From: Callorhinus ursinus
Taxonomy: Eukaryota; Chordata; Mammalia; Carnivora; Otariidae
Direction of reading: 5' to 3'
NCBI RefSeq assembly: GCF_003265705.1
Contig: NW_020312968.1
Span: 1,308,305 to 1,372,304 of the forward strand
Length of the DNA: 64,000 nucleotides
Part shown: positions 47,382 through 57,859 of the stretch, in pieces
Layout: each line of letters begins with the position of its first letter
Position numbering within the stretch: the stretch's first letter is position 1
Notes under the pieces: generated by a model
What the model saw: the letters and a program-made list of their open reading frames with translations, nothing else
What the model was told of the DNA's origin: nothing
The model's database searches: none
Program-made: the position numbers and the translations under genes

Positions 47382-47493
47382 CATAAATGGGACAAAAAAT
47401 TTAATTAAAGGCAAAAATTACAGGCTGGATAATTACTACAAATTAAAGGCAAAATTTATCAAACTGGATAACGAGTAGCAAGAAATAACTGTT

Positions 47494-47699
47494 GGGATGC
47501 CTGGGTGGCTCAGTTGGTTAAGTTTCCTACTTGATTTTGGCTCAGGTCATGATCTCAGGGTCATGAGATTGAGCCCTGCGTTCAGCACTGTTTCAGGCTC
47601 TGCGATGGTCATGGAGACTATTTAAGATTCTCTCTCCCTCTCCCTCTGCCCCCACCCCTGCTCTTCTCTCTCTCCCTCTCAAAAAAAAAAAAAAAAAAA
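47494..47699 (+). mobile_element. CAN SINE
   Basis: Head GGGATGCCTGGGTGGCTCAG, then GATTTTGGCTCAGGTCATG of the older subtype, CT-rich body and A19 tail. Target duplication too decayed to fix. Confidence 0.93.
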
Positions 47700-47987
47700 C
47701 TTTTTGGTAAATAATAGCTGTGTGGATCAATGGAACAATATAGAAAATACAAAAATAGACCCACATTTGTATGATCAATGGATTTTTGACAAAGGTACCA
47801 AAACAATTCAATGACAACAGATACAACAAAGATGCTGGAACATATATACATATGTTAAAAAAAAATTTTTAATGAACCTTAGCCCTTAAGTCACACTGGA
47901 TCTCAAAGCTAGCCAAAAAATAAGTGAACAATATATTTTAAAATCTGAAAAAATAGATGTTAATTATCTCCGATAAAAATATCCTTT

Positions 47988-48166
47988 AGGGGCACCTGTG
48001 TGGCTCAGTTGTTTAAGCATCTGCCTTCAGCTCAGATCATGATCCCTGGGTGCTGGGATGAAGCCCAGCATCGAGCTCCCTGCTAGCCGAGAGCCTGTTC
48101 TCCCTCTCTCTCTGCTCCTCCTCCCTGCTTGTGCTCCCTCTCAAGTAAGTGAAATCTTAAAAAAAA
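47988..48166 (+). mobile_element. CAN SINE
   Basis: Head GGGGCACCTGTGTGGCTCAG, ATGATCCCTGGGTGCTGGG, CT-rich body and a short A-tail. Flanks AAATATCCTTTA and ACATACCCCTTA are a possible decayed duplication. Confidence 0.92.
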
Positions 48167-48191
48167 CATACCCCTTAAAAACTGAAGGTGA

Positions 48192-48285
48192 GGGCAGCCC
48201 TGTCAGGACCCCTGTCACTCTTGAGAGCTTTTTCTGTATCTTCACTTAATAAACTCCTATTGCTTTACTCAAAAAAAAAAAAAAA
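48192..48285 (+). mobile_element. Small polyadenylated retrocopy of an unidentified transcript
   Basis: A 79-bp sequence beginning GGGCAGCCCTGTCAGG is followed by A15 and flanked by AAAAACTGAAGGTGA (48177-48191) and AAAAATTGAAGGTGA (48281-48295), a 15-bp duplication with one difference. AATAAA at 48248-48253 lies 18 bp before the tail, so the 3' end is a genuine poly(A) site. The end TTAATAAACTCCTATTGC resembles the R region of a gammaretrovirus-like LTR, but the source is not settled. Confidence 0.75.
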
Positions 48286-48589
48286 TTGAAGGTGAATTAA
48301 TGATAGTTTCAGATACACAAAAATGAATCTGAGAGGGACTGAATGCCTAAACACAGAAGCTAAAATTATAAACATTCTGGAAAAAATGAAGGAAAATATC
48401 TTCATGACCTAGAGGTAGAGAAAAGTTTCTTAGAACACAGAAAGCAGAACCTTAAAAGAAAAAAAATAATACACTGGACTTCATCAAAATTAACATCTCC
48501 ATTCATCAAAATATTTAAAATAAGATACAAAAGCAACCTAAGTGCCCATAAATAGACAAATGGATAAAGAAGATGTGTTATACACACAG

Positions 48590-48620
48590 GCACAAACACA
48601 CACTCACAGACACAGACACA

Positions 48621-48651
<31 letters not shown>
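48590..48651. repeat. (CA)n microsatellite
   Basis: CACACA with a few GA interruptions, inside old L1 sequence where an A/C-rich stretch of ORF2 has expanded. Confidence 0.95.
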
Positions 48652-48653
<2 letters not shown>

Positions 48654-48941
48654 TTACTCAGCCACAAAGAGGAATGAGATCTTATAATTTGCAACAACAT
48701 GGAGGCAAGAGGGTATTATGCTAAATGAAATAAGTCAGACAAGGACAAATACCATATGATTTCACTTATATGTGGAATCTAAAAAATAAAACAAATGAAC
48801 AAAGAAACAAACAAAAGCCAGACTCTTAAATACAGAGAACAAACTGGTAGTTGTTAGAAGAGAGGTGGGTGGGGGAATGGGTGAAAGAGATAAAGGGGGT
48901 TAGGAGGTACAAAATTCCAGTTATAAAATAAATACATCACA

Positions 48942-49128
48942 GGGGCACCTGGGTGGCTCAGTCAGTTAAGCATGTGCCTTCAGCTCAGGTCATGATCCCA
49001 GGGTCCTGGGATCGAGTCCTGCATCAAGCTCTCTGCTCAGCGGGGAGCTGGCTTCTCCCTCTCCCTCTGTCTGCTGCTCTACCTACTTGTGATCTCTCTC
49101 TGTCAAATAAATAAACAAAATCTTAATA
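48942..49128 (+). mobile_element. CAN SINE
   Basis: Head GGGGCACCTGGGTGGCTCAG, GATCCCAGGGTCCTGGGATC, TCTCTGTCAAATAAATAAAC and A-rich tail. It is inserted in the L1 3' UTR. Confidence 0.95.
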
Positions 49129-49303
49129 AATAAATAAATCAATCAGAGATGAAAAGTACAGCATAGAGAATATAGTCAATAATACTGGAATAACATTGTT
49201 TGGAGACAGATGGTGATTACGCTTATGGTAAGCACTGAATAATGTACAGAATTGGAACTAATATAACACTGTATGTTAATTATTCTTCAATCAAAAAATA
49301 AAA

Positions 49304-49857
49304 TTTAATTTGCTAAATAAAATTAAACAGTAAAAAATGAATTGAAAAGTCACAGATTGGGAGAGGGTAAACATATAAATGAACAAAGAAAGGGTGGTTG
49401 TTGGGGGGATATCTAAAATATGAAAAGGATGCTTCAAAATTATGGATAAAAAGAAAAGGCAACAAAAAAGTTTTAAATGGGCAGAAGCACGGATATGCAC
49501 ATCAGTAAGCATACAAAAAGATACTCAAAATAATTAGTCATCAAAGAAACTAAAATTAAAACCATAGCATATGTCCATTAGAATGGCAAAAATTAACTCT
49601 CATACTTCAGTGGTGGAAATTTAAAATAGTACAACCGCTGAAGAAAACTGAAAGTTTCATTTAAGTTAAACATAACTTAACTTACCATATGGCCCAACAA
49701 TTCCACTCCTATGTATTTTCCCAAAAGAAATAAAAACATACTGCCACACAAAGATTTGCACACCAGTGTTCATATAAGCTTTATTCATAATGGGCAAAAA
49801 GTGGTAATAATCCCAATGTCCATGAACAGATGAATGGATAAACAAATTGTGGCAGAA
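49304..49857 (+). mobile_element. Old L1 ORF2 3' fragment
   Basis: TTAGTCATCAAAGAAACTAAAATT, TGTCCATTAGAATGGCAAAAAT, TATGGCCCAACAATTCCACTC and CCATGAACAGATGAATGGATAAAC mark the C-terminal part of an old L1 ORF2 in plus orientation. The zinc-knuckle region is deleted. Confidence 0.8.
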
Positions 49858-50036
49858 GTGGTATCACCAAAATGGCAACGTAGGTTGTCCCCCACTTCAG
49901 TCCCCCTCACAAAACCAGTTAGCCACTATACATAGACCAGACGCCAATTTAAAAATCCTAGAACCCAAGGGTGAGGATGAAGCTTCCCCCTGGACCACAG
50001 AGACAGACAAGGACTGCATTGAAAATATAAGAGGAG

Positions 50037-50231
50037 GGCGCCTGGGTGCCTCAGTCGTTAAGCGTCTGCCTTCGGCTCAGGTCATGATCCCAGGGTCCTG
50101 GGATCGAGCCCCACATCGGGCTCCCCGCTCAGCGGGAAGCCTCCTTCTCCCTCTCCCACTCCCCCTGCTTGTGTTCCTGCTCTTGCTGTCTCTCTCTGTC
50201 AAATAAATAAATAAAATCTTTAAAAAAAAAG
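50037..50231 (+). mobile_element. CAN SINE
   Basis: Head GGGCGCCTGGGTGCCTCAG with intact CpG, GATCCCAGGGTCCTGGGATC, a short CT body and AAATAAATAAATAAAATC tail. TATAAGAGGAG is duplicated at 50026-50036 and 50232-50242. It is one of the best-preserved copies. Confidence 0.97.
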
Positions 50232-50523
50232 TATAAGAGGAGTGGTTTCACTTTGACCACATGGCCCCTCCCCCAGGCCAGCACCCTACCACACTGACAG
50301 GGCTCCCCTGGGCCTACGGTTTCTTCAGTAGATCCAAGAGAACCCAAGGGGAACATTCTGCCTCCCCAGCATTGCAGGCCACTTCTCAGGAGACCTGCTC
50401 AGGTCTCACCTCATAGGAATCACTGGAAGAATCTATGGAGCTCAACCACTGGAGATCAGATAGGGAGAGAGGAGGCAAGAAAGCAACCAGCGCTCAGAAT
50501 CTGGCAAAATACATTCCTGCTTT

Positions 50524-50697
50524 CAGGGCACCTGGGTGGCTCAGACGGTTGGGCGTCTGCCTTCAGCTCGGGTCCTGATCCCGGGGTCCTGGGATTGAGC
50601 CCAGCATCGGGCTCCCTACTCAGCAGGGAGCCTGTTTCTCCCTCTCCCTGCTGCTCCCCCTGCTTGTACTCTCTAATAAAAAATTAAAAAAATAAAT
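50524..50697 (+). mobile_element. CAN SINE with perfect 17-bp duplication
   Basis: Head GGGCACCTGGGTGGCTCAG, then GATCCCGGGGTCCTGGGATTG, reduced CT body and A-rich tail. AAATACATTCCTGCTTT is duplicated at 50507-50523 and 50698-50714. Confidence 0.97.
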
Positions 50698-50759
50698 AAA
50701 TACATTCCTGCTTTAGTGGCACCCAAGCAGAGACTCAGCTGACAGCTCTCAGATAGAAA

Positions 50760-51840
50760 GAGCTGGTAGCCCCATCTAGCCGGGGAGCTCAACTGGCAGT
50801 TCTGCATGATATGGGTCCCTAGCCAACATGCCACTCAAGCGTTGGAGCCCATTCCACAGACCCGTCCAGGCAAAAAAGCAAATTCATAGCCCTGCACAAC
50901 TGCGGAACATAGCCTCCAGTCTTGCCCTACTATGAAGCCTCACCAGAAGACCTGGACAGCCATCCTTATAGCTCCACTCAGGCAGGAAGCCAAGCCAGTA
51001 GCCCTGACCTGCTATTGTGCAGAGCCTCTGGCCCCTGATAACTGGGGAATTAGAAAAGTGACCCTGAGCCACCTCAAAGCCCACCCTATGGAACTGCTCA
51101 GCTTCTGAGCCCAGCCTGATTAATGAACATAGTGTACAGCTTCACCCAAGCAGGAAGCCCAGAAGGTGACTCCCCTCCTCATCCTGTAGCATAACCTACA
51201 GCCCCACCGAATCAGAATGTCCAGACAATAATCCCACTGACAGCACAGTATACTTGCCAGCCCCACCAAAATGCATGCCACGATACAGTTGGAGGCCCAC
51301 CCAAATGAGTGGTTGGCCAGCAAACATGCCCAACAGCAGGGCGCAACACAGCCGGTGGCCCACCAAATCATGAAGCCTAATACGAGGCCTCCCCAACTTC
51401 AGGACACAGCCTGCAGCCCCACCTTAACACAGAGTCCAGTCAGCTACACTGTCTGGTAGAAGCAGAGCCAGAGGCCCCACCCTATCAAGACAGACTGCAG
51501 ACCCCAGCTCATAGCCTTGCCCAACAGCAGAGTCCAAGCAGTGGCACCATCCTGCCAGGGAACACAGCCTGCAACCTCACCCAACCAGAAGTGATTGAAG
51601 AGCACTGATAGTGGCCCCAACTAACCTCAGAGCACAACCAGCAGCACTGCACAACCAGGGAGCCCAGCGAGTGGTCCTGCTTGAATGCAAAGCCCAGGTG
51701 GCAGACCTCTCCAAATGCAGAGTCCAGCCAACAGCATGCCCTCCTCAACCTCAGAGCACAGGCAGTGGCCTACCCCAACTAGACAAAGCAAGCCCTGCCT
51801 GCCCACAAAGGCCACCAAATGACCCAACCACTGCCTCAAG
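50760..51840. repeat. Array of diverged ~55-65 bp units in old L1 5' UTR
   Basis: Segments of the form CCCAGCC-AGTGGCCCCACCC-AACCTCAGAGC-ACAGC recur about every 55-65 bases, for example near 51410, 51460, 51530, 51610, 51660 and 51720. The array raises local GC and keeps several chance frames open on both strands (51509-51844). Period and copy number are estimated by eye. Confidence 0.6.
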
Positions 51841-51947
51841 CTGACCTGATGGGTGAAGGTCTTTCACTACCAAAACAAACATGTAAAGTTTAGAAAAAGA
51901 GACTGCTTAGTCAAATGTGCAGATACCAATAGAAGAATACAAGGATC

Positions 51948-52760
51948 ATGAAAAATAAGGTAAACATGACACCACCAAAGGAAATTAATAAAGCTCCAAT
52001 AACTGACTCAAAAGAAATGGAGATCTATGAACTATCTGACAAAGAAATAGGACCAATTTTCTTAAGGAAGTTCAGTGAACTACAAGAACACACGGACAGA
52101 CAACTAAACAAAAGCAAGAAAACAATGCATGAACAAAAAGAAGTTGAAGGAAAAAAAAATCCCCCCCCAAAAAAAACCACACACAAAAAAACACAAAACC
52201 CAAAATGGAATCCTAGAGCTGAAGAATATAATGACTAAACTGGAAAATTCAAGAGAGAGCTTCAATAGCAGATTTAAGCAGTTTAACCAAACAGGTTAAA
52301 CTTAAAAAGGGCTACACCAAGACACATTATAATTAAACTCTCAAAAGTTAAAAACAAAGAAAGATTGTTGAAGGTAGCAAAAGTAATTTGTTACCTACAA
52401 GGAAGCCTCCCCCTCTCTCCATAAGACTATGAGCATATTTTTCAGCAGAAACTTTCCAGACCTGGAAAGAGTAGGATGATACATTCAAAATACTAAAATA
52501 AAAATCAATGAAGTACACAATACCTGGCAAAGCTACCCTTCATAAATAAAGGGAAAACAAACAAACAAACAAATATGAGGAAGCCCATCAACACTAAACC
52601 TGCCTCACAAGAAATGGTAAAGGGCATTCTACAAGCTAAAATGAAAGAATGCTAATCAACACCGTAAAAATGTATAAATGTGTAAAACTCACCAATAAAA
52701 GTAAATACATAGTCAAAATCAGATTCCCCATTACTGCAATGGCAATATGCAAATCACTTA
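51948..52760 (+). pseudogene. Old L1 ORF1 remnant
   Basis: A 96-codon open piece (51948-52238) is rich in K/E with coiled-coil-like spacing (SDKEIGPIFLRKFSELQEH) and ends in an A/C-rich tract near 52155-52200. Later parts match ORF1 logic: AATTAAACTCTCAAAAGTT at 52331 and CTGGCAAAGCTACCCTTCATAA at 52525. Many stops and indels; non-functional. Confidence 0.7.
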
Positions 52761-52808
52761 CAACTCTAGTTTAAAAGTTTTTAAAAGTATTAAGATAAAT
52801 GTAACTAC

Positions 52809-53021
52809 TGGGGCACCCGGGTGGTTCAGTCAGTTAAGCATCTGCCTTTGGCTCAGGACATAATCCCAGGGTCCTGGGATCAAGCCCCACATTGGGCTCC
52901 CTGCTCATGAGGAAGCCTGCTTCTCCCTCTCCCCACCCTCTGCTCATGATCTCTCTCACTCTCTCTCTCTCTCTCTCTCTCAAATAAATGAACAAAAATC
53001 TTTAAAAATAAATAAATAAAT
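52809..53021 (+). mobile_element. CAN SINE
   Basis: Head GGGGCACCCGGGTGGTTCAG, long (CT)n before AAATAAATGAAC, A-rich tail. AAGATAAATGTAACTAC (52792-52808) and AAGATAAACATAACTAC (53022-53038) are its duplication with two differences. Confidence 0.96.
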
Positions 53022-53369
53022 AAGATAAACATAACTACAACAATTTGTTATTGTATACACAATAAAATGTTAACATAAATAAACTGAAATGTAGGGGATG
53101 TGGGTAGAGAAGTAAATGTATAGAGTTTCTGTATGCTATTAAAGTTGTTATCAGCTTAAAACAGGATGTTAAAACTGTAAGGTATTTTATGCAAACCTCA
53201 TGGTAACCATGAAGAAAAAAAACCTATACTAGATACACAAAAGGTTATGATAAAGGAGACAAAGCATACACCACAAAAATCAACAAAATACAAAGGAAGA
53301 CAGCATAAGAGGAAGGAACAATAAATCTACAAAACAATTAGAAAATAGTTAGCAAAATAGGAACAGTAA

Positions 53370-53562
53370 GGGGCACCTGGGTGACACAGTCAGTTGAACG
53401 TCAGACTCTTGATTTTGGCTCAGGTCGTGAGATTGAGCCCCACGTCAGGCTCTGCTCTCAGGGCAGAATCTGCTTGAGATTCTCTCTCCTTCTCCCTCTG
53501 CCCCTACTGCTTCTGTTCTCTCACCCTCTCTTTCTGAAATAAAAAAATAAATCTTTAAAAAA
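53370..53562 (+). mobile_element. CAN SINE (older subtype)
   Basis: Head GGGGCACCTGGGTGACACAG, then CTCTTGATTTTGGCTCAGG, the GATTGAGCCCCACG block, CT body and A-rich tail. AAAATAGGAACAGTAAG (53354-53370) and AAAATAGGAATAGCAAG (53563-53579) are the duplication. Confidence 0.95.
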
Positions 53563-54389
53563 AAAATAGGAATAGCAAGTAAGTCCTTACCTATCAAGAA
53601 TTGTTTTAAACATAAATGGATTAAATTCTCCAACCAAAATATACAGAATGGCTGAATGGACTTAAAGAAAAAAGATCCAGTAATATGTTGTCTATAAGAG
53701 ACTCAACTTAGCTTTAAGGGCACATGTAAGATGAGACTGAAGGGATAGAAAAAGATATTCCAAGCATATGGTAACCAAAAGAAAGCAAGGATAACTATAC
53801 TGATATTGGACAAAAGGACCTTAAGCTAAAAATGCTCATAGGAAACAAAGAATGTCATTTATCAGGAAGATATGACAATTATAAATATTTATGTACCCAA
53901 CATTAGAGCACCTAAATATAACTAAGCAAGTATTAACAGACCTAAAAGAAGAAATAAACAACAAGAGCATTTGAGACAAATGAAAATGGAAGCACAACAT
54001 ACCAAAACTTACGGGATGCATCAAAAGCAACTCTAAGAGGAAAGTTTATAACTATGAACACATATGTTAAAAAAAAAAAAAAAAGAAATACCTCAAGTAA
54101 CCTAACACTATACCTCAAGGAAATAGAAAAAGAAAAAGCTAAGCCCAATATGAGAAGAAAAAAATAATAAAGATAGAGCAAAAACAAATGAAACAGAAAA
54201 TAGAAAAACAACAGAAAAGATTAACAAAACTAAGAGCTGGTCTTTGAAAAGATAAATAAAATTCACAAAACTTCAGCCAGAAAACTGAAGGAAAAAACAG
54301 AGGCCTCAAGTAAATAAAATCAGAAATGAAACAGGAGACATTACACAGATAAAACAAAAACACTAAGGATCAAAAAAATCTACAGAGAA

Positions 54390-55370
54390 AAATCACTATT
54401 TTGATTTTGTATACACATTTGCCAATCTTTATACTTTCCTCCCCAATGTTTCCATTAACAATATATAGTATTTCTGTGAATCTTTAAATTTCATGTGCTA
54501 TTTTGCTATAATTTTTTCTCAATCAGCCTTACTTCTTAGAGTTCTGCCAAATTGCCATGTAGATTTTACTTCATTCCTCTTACCCACTACACAGTATTTA
54601 ACTGTATGATTATACCACAAATCCACTCTCATATTGATACTTAGATTGTTTCAATATTTTTTCAATACAGAAAGACTGTAATTTAAGATCCCTGTCATGA
54701 CTATTTATAGACCTATATGAGAGTTTCACTGGGGGAATGTAACTATAAGCTGAAATCTACTGAATGAACATCTAATTTATTAATAATGAAAAATGGTTTT
54801 TTAAGTGGAGAAATTTACACTTCCTCCAGTAAATTTTGAAAGTTCCCATTTTCATGCATTTATTCATACTTAGTATTGTCAAACTCTTCATTTATTACCA
54901 ATTTGATAAACCGTCAATTGTTCTATAAAAGTTTTTTTAAATTTCCCCCAATATGACAAATTTCTTATGTTTCTCATTTAGGTCTCCTTGTCAATGAACT
55001 GCTTGTTAGTGCCTTTTTTTTTTTTAATGTAACTGGGATTTTTTTCTATTTTTTCTATAGTAGTTCTGTTTATGTTTCCTTTATTTTTTAGAAGTTGTCA
55101 AAAATCTATTTCTCATAAATCTTGCAGCATATTGATTTTGTTTTTTTTTTCCAAGTTTTTATTTAAATCCTAGTTAACATATAGTGTAATATTGGTTTCA
55201 GGAGCAGAACTTAGTGATTCATCACTTACTTATAAGTAAGCACTTATCATAAGTGCCATCCTTAATGCCCACATGTTTTCAATATCAATAACTACTTTGT
55301 TATATGCACTGCAGATATATTTTCCCAATCTGTGACTTATCTTTTAATTTTGTAGATAGAGGCTTTAAAA
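54390..55370 (-). mobile_element. Old L1-like sequence, minus strand
   Basis: AT-rich sequence with ATTGTTTCAATATTTTTTC, GGGGGAATGTAACTATAAGC, GTGGAGAAATTTACACTTCC and TTTTCATGCATTTATTC, in the pattern of antisense old L1 ORF2 3' sequence. Another piece at about 55140-55230 (CAAGTTTTTATTTAAATCC, AGTTAACATATAGTGTAATAT) also looks L1-derived. Confidence 0.45.
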
Positions 55371-55393
55371 ATCAGACTTTAAAAATATTTTGC

Positions 55394-55592
55394 GGGACTC
55401 CTGGGTGGCTCAGTCAATTAAGCATTTGACTCGGTTTCAGCTCAGGTCATGATCTTAGGGTAGTGAGATCAAGCCCCTCATCAGGCTCCATGCTCAGTGA
55501 GGAGTCCACTGGAGATTCTCTCTCTCCCTCTCCCTCTGCCCCAGCCCCCACTCACACACTCTTGCTCACTCTTTCTAAAATAAATAAATCTT
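55394..55592 (+). mobile_element. CAN SINE (older subtype)
   Basis: Head GGGACTCCTGGGTGGCTCAG, CATTTGACTCGGTTTCAGC, CT body, TAAATAAATCTTTAAAAAA tail. TTTAAAAATATTTTGC before and TTTAAAAAATTTATTTTGC after suggest the duplication. Confidence 0.95.
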
Positions 55593-55823
55593 TAAAAAAT
55601 TTATTTTGCTATCGTTATATGTACTGATATTTCTCTTTATGGTTTGTACCTTTTGCATCTTGTTAAATAAATCCCTCATTACTGAGAGGCCATTAAAAAG
55701 GACATAAAGGAAGAAATAAATTAAAATCTTCACACGCTAAAAAAGAATGAGAAACAATGAAGGAAAACAAGGCAGATTTGGAAAGAACAGAACAAAGATT
55801 CTACATATAAAAAATATTTTCCT
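55593..55823. other. Short intergenic stretch between SINEs
   Basis: No feature recognised; A-rich, possibly old L1. Confidence 0.4.
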
Positions 55824-56020
55824 GGGGCGCCTGGGTGGCTCAGTGGGTTAAGCGCCCAACTCCTGATTTTGGCTCAGGTCACGATCTCAGGGTCCTGGGA
55901 TCAAGCCCCGTGTCAGGATCCATGCTCAGAGGGGAGTCTGCTTGAGGATTCTCTCTCCCTCTCCCTTGACCCTCCCCCTGCTCACACTCTCCATCTCTAA
56001 AAAAAATAAATAAAATCTTT
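55824..56020 (+). mobile_element. CAN SINE (older subtype)
   Basis: Head GGGGCGCCTGGGTGGCTCAG with intact CpG, then CAACTCCTGATTTTGGCTC, GATCTCAGGGTCCTGGGATC, CT body, AAATAAATAAAATC tail. Flanks AAAAAATATTTTCCT and AAATATATATTTTTTTCCT fit a duplication. Confidence 0.95.
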
Positions 56021-56039
56021 AAATATATATTTTTTTCCT

Positions 56040-56332
56040 GAAATTAAAATGTCAGTACACTGAACAACAGTTTAGACACAGCTGAACAAGGAATGAGTGA
56101 CCTGGAGAGACTATTAAGGTTAATAATTTCAATACAGAGACAAACAGATGGAAAGAAAGATTAAGAGACAAGGAGAACAAAATGAGAAGGTCTAATAAAC
56201 ATCTAATGAGTAAAACTAAAGCAGAGAGCTAAGTGTTTTGCATACATTATGCCACTTAGTTGACATAACATTTTGAAGTCAGTATTATTTTTCCCAATTT
56301 ATGCAAAGAGAGACACTGAGACTTAGTTGGCA
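56040..56332. other. Intergenic DNA
   Basis: No gene recognised. A MIR-like minus piece at about 56230-56330 (ATTATGCCACTTAGTTGACA, AAAGAGAGACACTGAGAC) is possible. Confidence 0.35.
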
Positions 56333-56515
56333 GGTGATGGTTAATTTTTGTATAAATTTGACTGAGCCATGGCATGCCCATTTGGTCAAACATTATTCTG
56401 TGTGTTTCTGTGAGTGTGTTTCTGTGTGAGAGTAACATTTAAATGGGCAGACTGAGCAAAGATTGCCCTCCATAATATAGGTGGGTCTCATCCACTCAGT
56501 TGAAGGCCTGACTAG

Positions 56516-56680
<165 letters not shown>

Positions 56681-56820
56681 AAAGAGGGGGAAATTCCTCC
56701 TGCTGGCCTGCGTTTAGCTGAGACATTGGATTTTTCCTGCCTTTGGACTGGAACTACAACACTGGCTCTCCTGGATTTCCAGCTTGCTGACTGCAGATGG
56801 TAGAACCTGCCGGCTTTCAT

Positions 56821-56900
56821 AATCACAGGAGCCAATTCCTTATAATAAATCCTTATAATAAATCACAGGAGCCAATTCCTTATAATAAATCTCTTTTCTC
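56821..56900. repeat. 40-bp tandem duplication in LTR
   Basis: AATCACAGGAGCCAATTCC begins at 56821 and again at 56861, with TATAATAAATC following both times. The duplicated block contains the LTR AATAAA region. Units differ little, so the event is younger than the LTR. Confidence 0.95.
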
Positions 56901-56917
56901 TGGAGAACACTGACTAA

Positions 56918-57855
56918 TAATGCAAGCACCGTTGCTTTTAGGGTTAAAGCTGATGAGTGAATATAGCTAGATGCCTGAAATCAAAAAAGAGGACTAGAAG
57001 ACAAAGAAGTAGACGTAATTTCATATAAACATAAAACTTATATTCAAAGAACTAGCCTCCACAAAGTGAGAAAGGGAAAACTATCTATGGCACTAAATTC
57101 ATGGAAAACATTCCTTTAATATAACAAAACAGAGGACAAGCGAGATGCATACTGAAGACCCAGCAGCATGTTTCAACTCTGTAGGGCTTTATTAAAGATT
57201 ATTCCATTCAGTCTTCCATAAGAAAGGAACACTTGCATTTCAGAGCTGGATAAACATAGAAGGTTAGATTAGGAGAGCCTTTCCCATCCATATTTAACAT
57301 AAAGTGATAAGAAGATAGGCTTTCCAAGAACAGAGGGCTGGTGAGCATCCAATTCACCAGCCTCCCAGCAGCACTGGCGGCTGCCCAGTTCTGAATGGGA
57401 AGCATACAAATGGGGTAGACCTGCAGGATTTACTCCTGACCCTCAGGAAGAGATAGCCCAGATTGACCATGACTATAATAGCTACAAGATAAACTGATAA
57501 GCAATGAAAAGTGCAAAAGTGTAAAAGTGCAAAACAATCTGGAGCAAATCCTGTAGCATTTGGGATGCTTAGCAGAACAAATGGGTGACATTTAATCTGT
57601 GTCTATATTAGAAAGTCTTAACTTTAAAAAAAAAATATTTGACTTTTAACTTAATGCTGCATTTAAGCAGTGCACACACAGAAAGTTTGGGGGCTTCAGT
57701 TTTTGTTTGAAACATTGTTTTTATTTCTGTTGCGATCTGGTGAAAATAAACAGCAATCTGACAATTAACACCTATTTCTGAGTATGACTTGACAGGAAGA
57801 GAAATTTTTCCCAGACTGGAAAATAATACATTTATGGCATGGAGAATTATATAAA
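56918..57855. other. Intergenic DNA
   Basis: No gene or named repeat recognised. Minus frames of 65 codons (57208-57405) and 83 codons (57608-57859) are unsupported. AAAAGTGCAAAAGTGTAAAAG near 57506 is a local low-complexity repeat. Confidence 0.4.
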
Positions 57856-57859
57856 ACAA

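Larger units (their letters stand above)
47395..49303 (+). mobile_element. Old L1 (L1MA-like), right part, split by SINEs
   Basis: Plus-strand remnants of ORF2: GGATCAATGGAACAATATAG at 47726, TGATCAATGGATTTTTGACAAAGG at 47773, ACATTCTGGAAAAAATGAAGG at 48372, TAAAGAAGATGTGTTATAC at 48564, GGAATGAGATCTTATAATTTGC at 48671, then a 3' UTR ending GTATGTTAATTATTCTTCAATC (49270-49292). It is interrupted by SINEs at 47494, 47989 and 48942 and by a small retrocopy at 48192. Confidence 0.75.
49858..54385 (+). mobile_element. Second old L1, 5' UTR to mid-ORF2, lacking its 3' half
   Basis: Starts near GGTATCACCAAAATGGCAACG, as an L1 5' end would. A GC-richer repetitive 5' UTR (to about 51900) is followed by ORF1 remnants (about 51948-52760), then ORF2 endonuclease remnants (AAACATAAATGGATTAAATTC at 53609; GTTGTCTATAAGAGACTCA at 53686) and AAAGCAACTCTAAGAGGAAAG at 54021. 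It stops near 54385, where antisense L1-like sequence begins. Four CAN SINEs interrupt it. Confidence 0.7.

Noticed and set aside
49847..50206. 119-codon frame
   Set aside because: It runs from an old L1 5' UTR into a SINE, so it is a chance fusion.
50760..51840. CRISPR-like or satellite array
   Set aside because: Units are adjacent and diverged with no constant repeat and unique spacer; it is part of an old L1 5' UTR in a mammalian genome.
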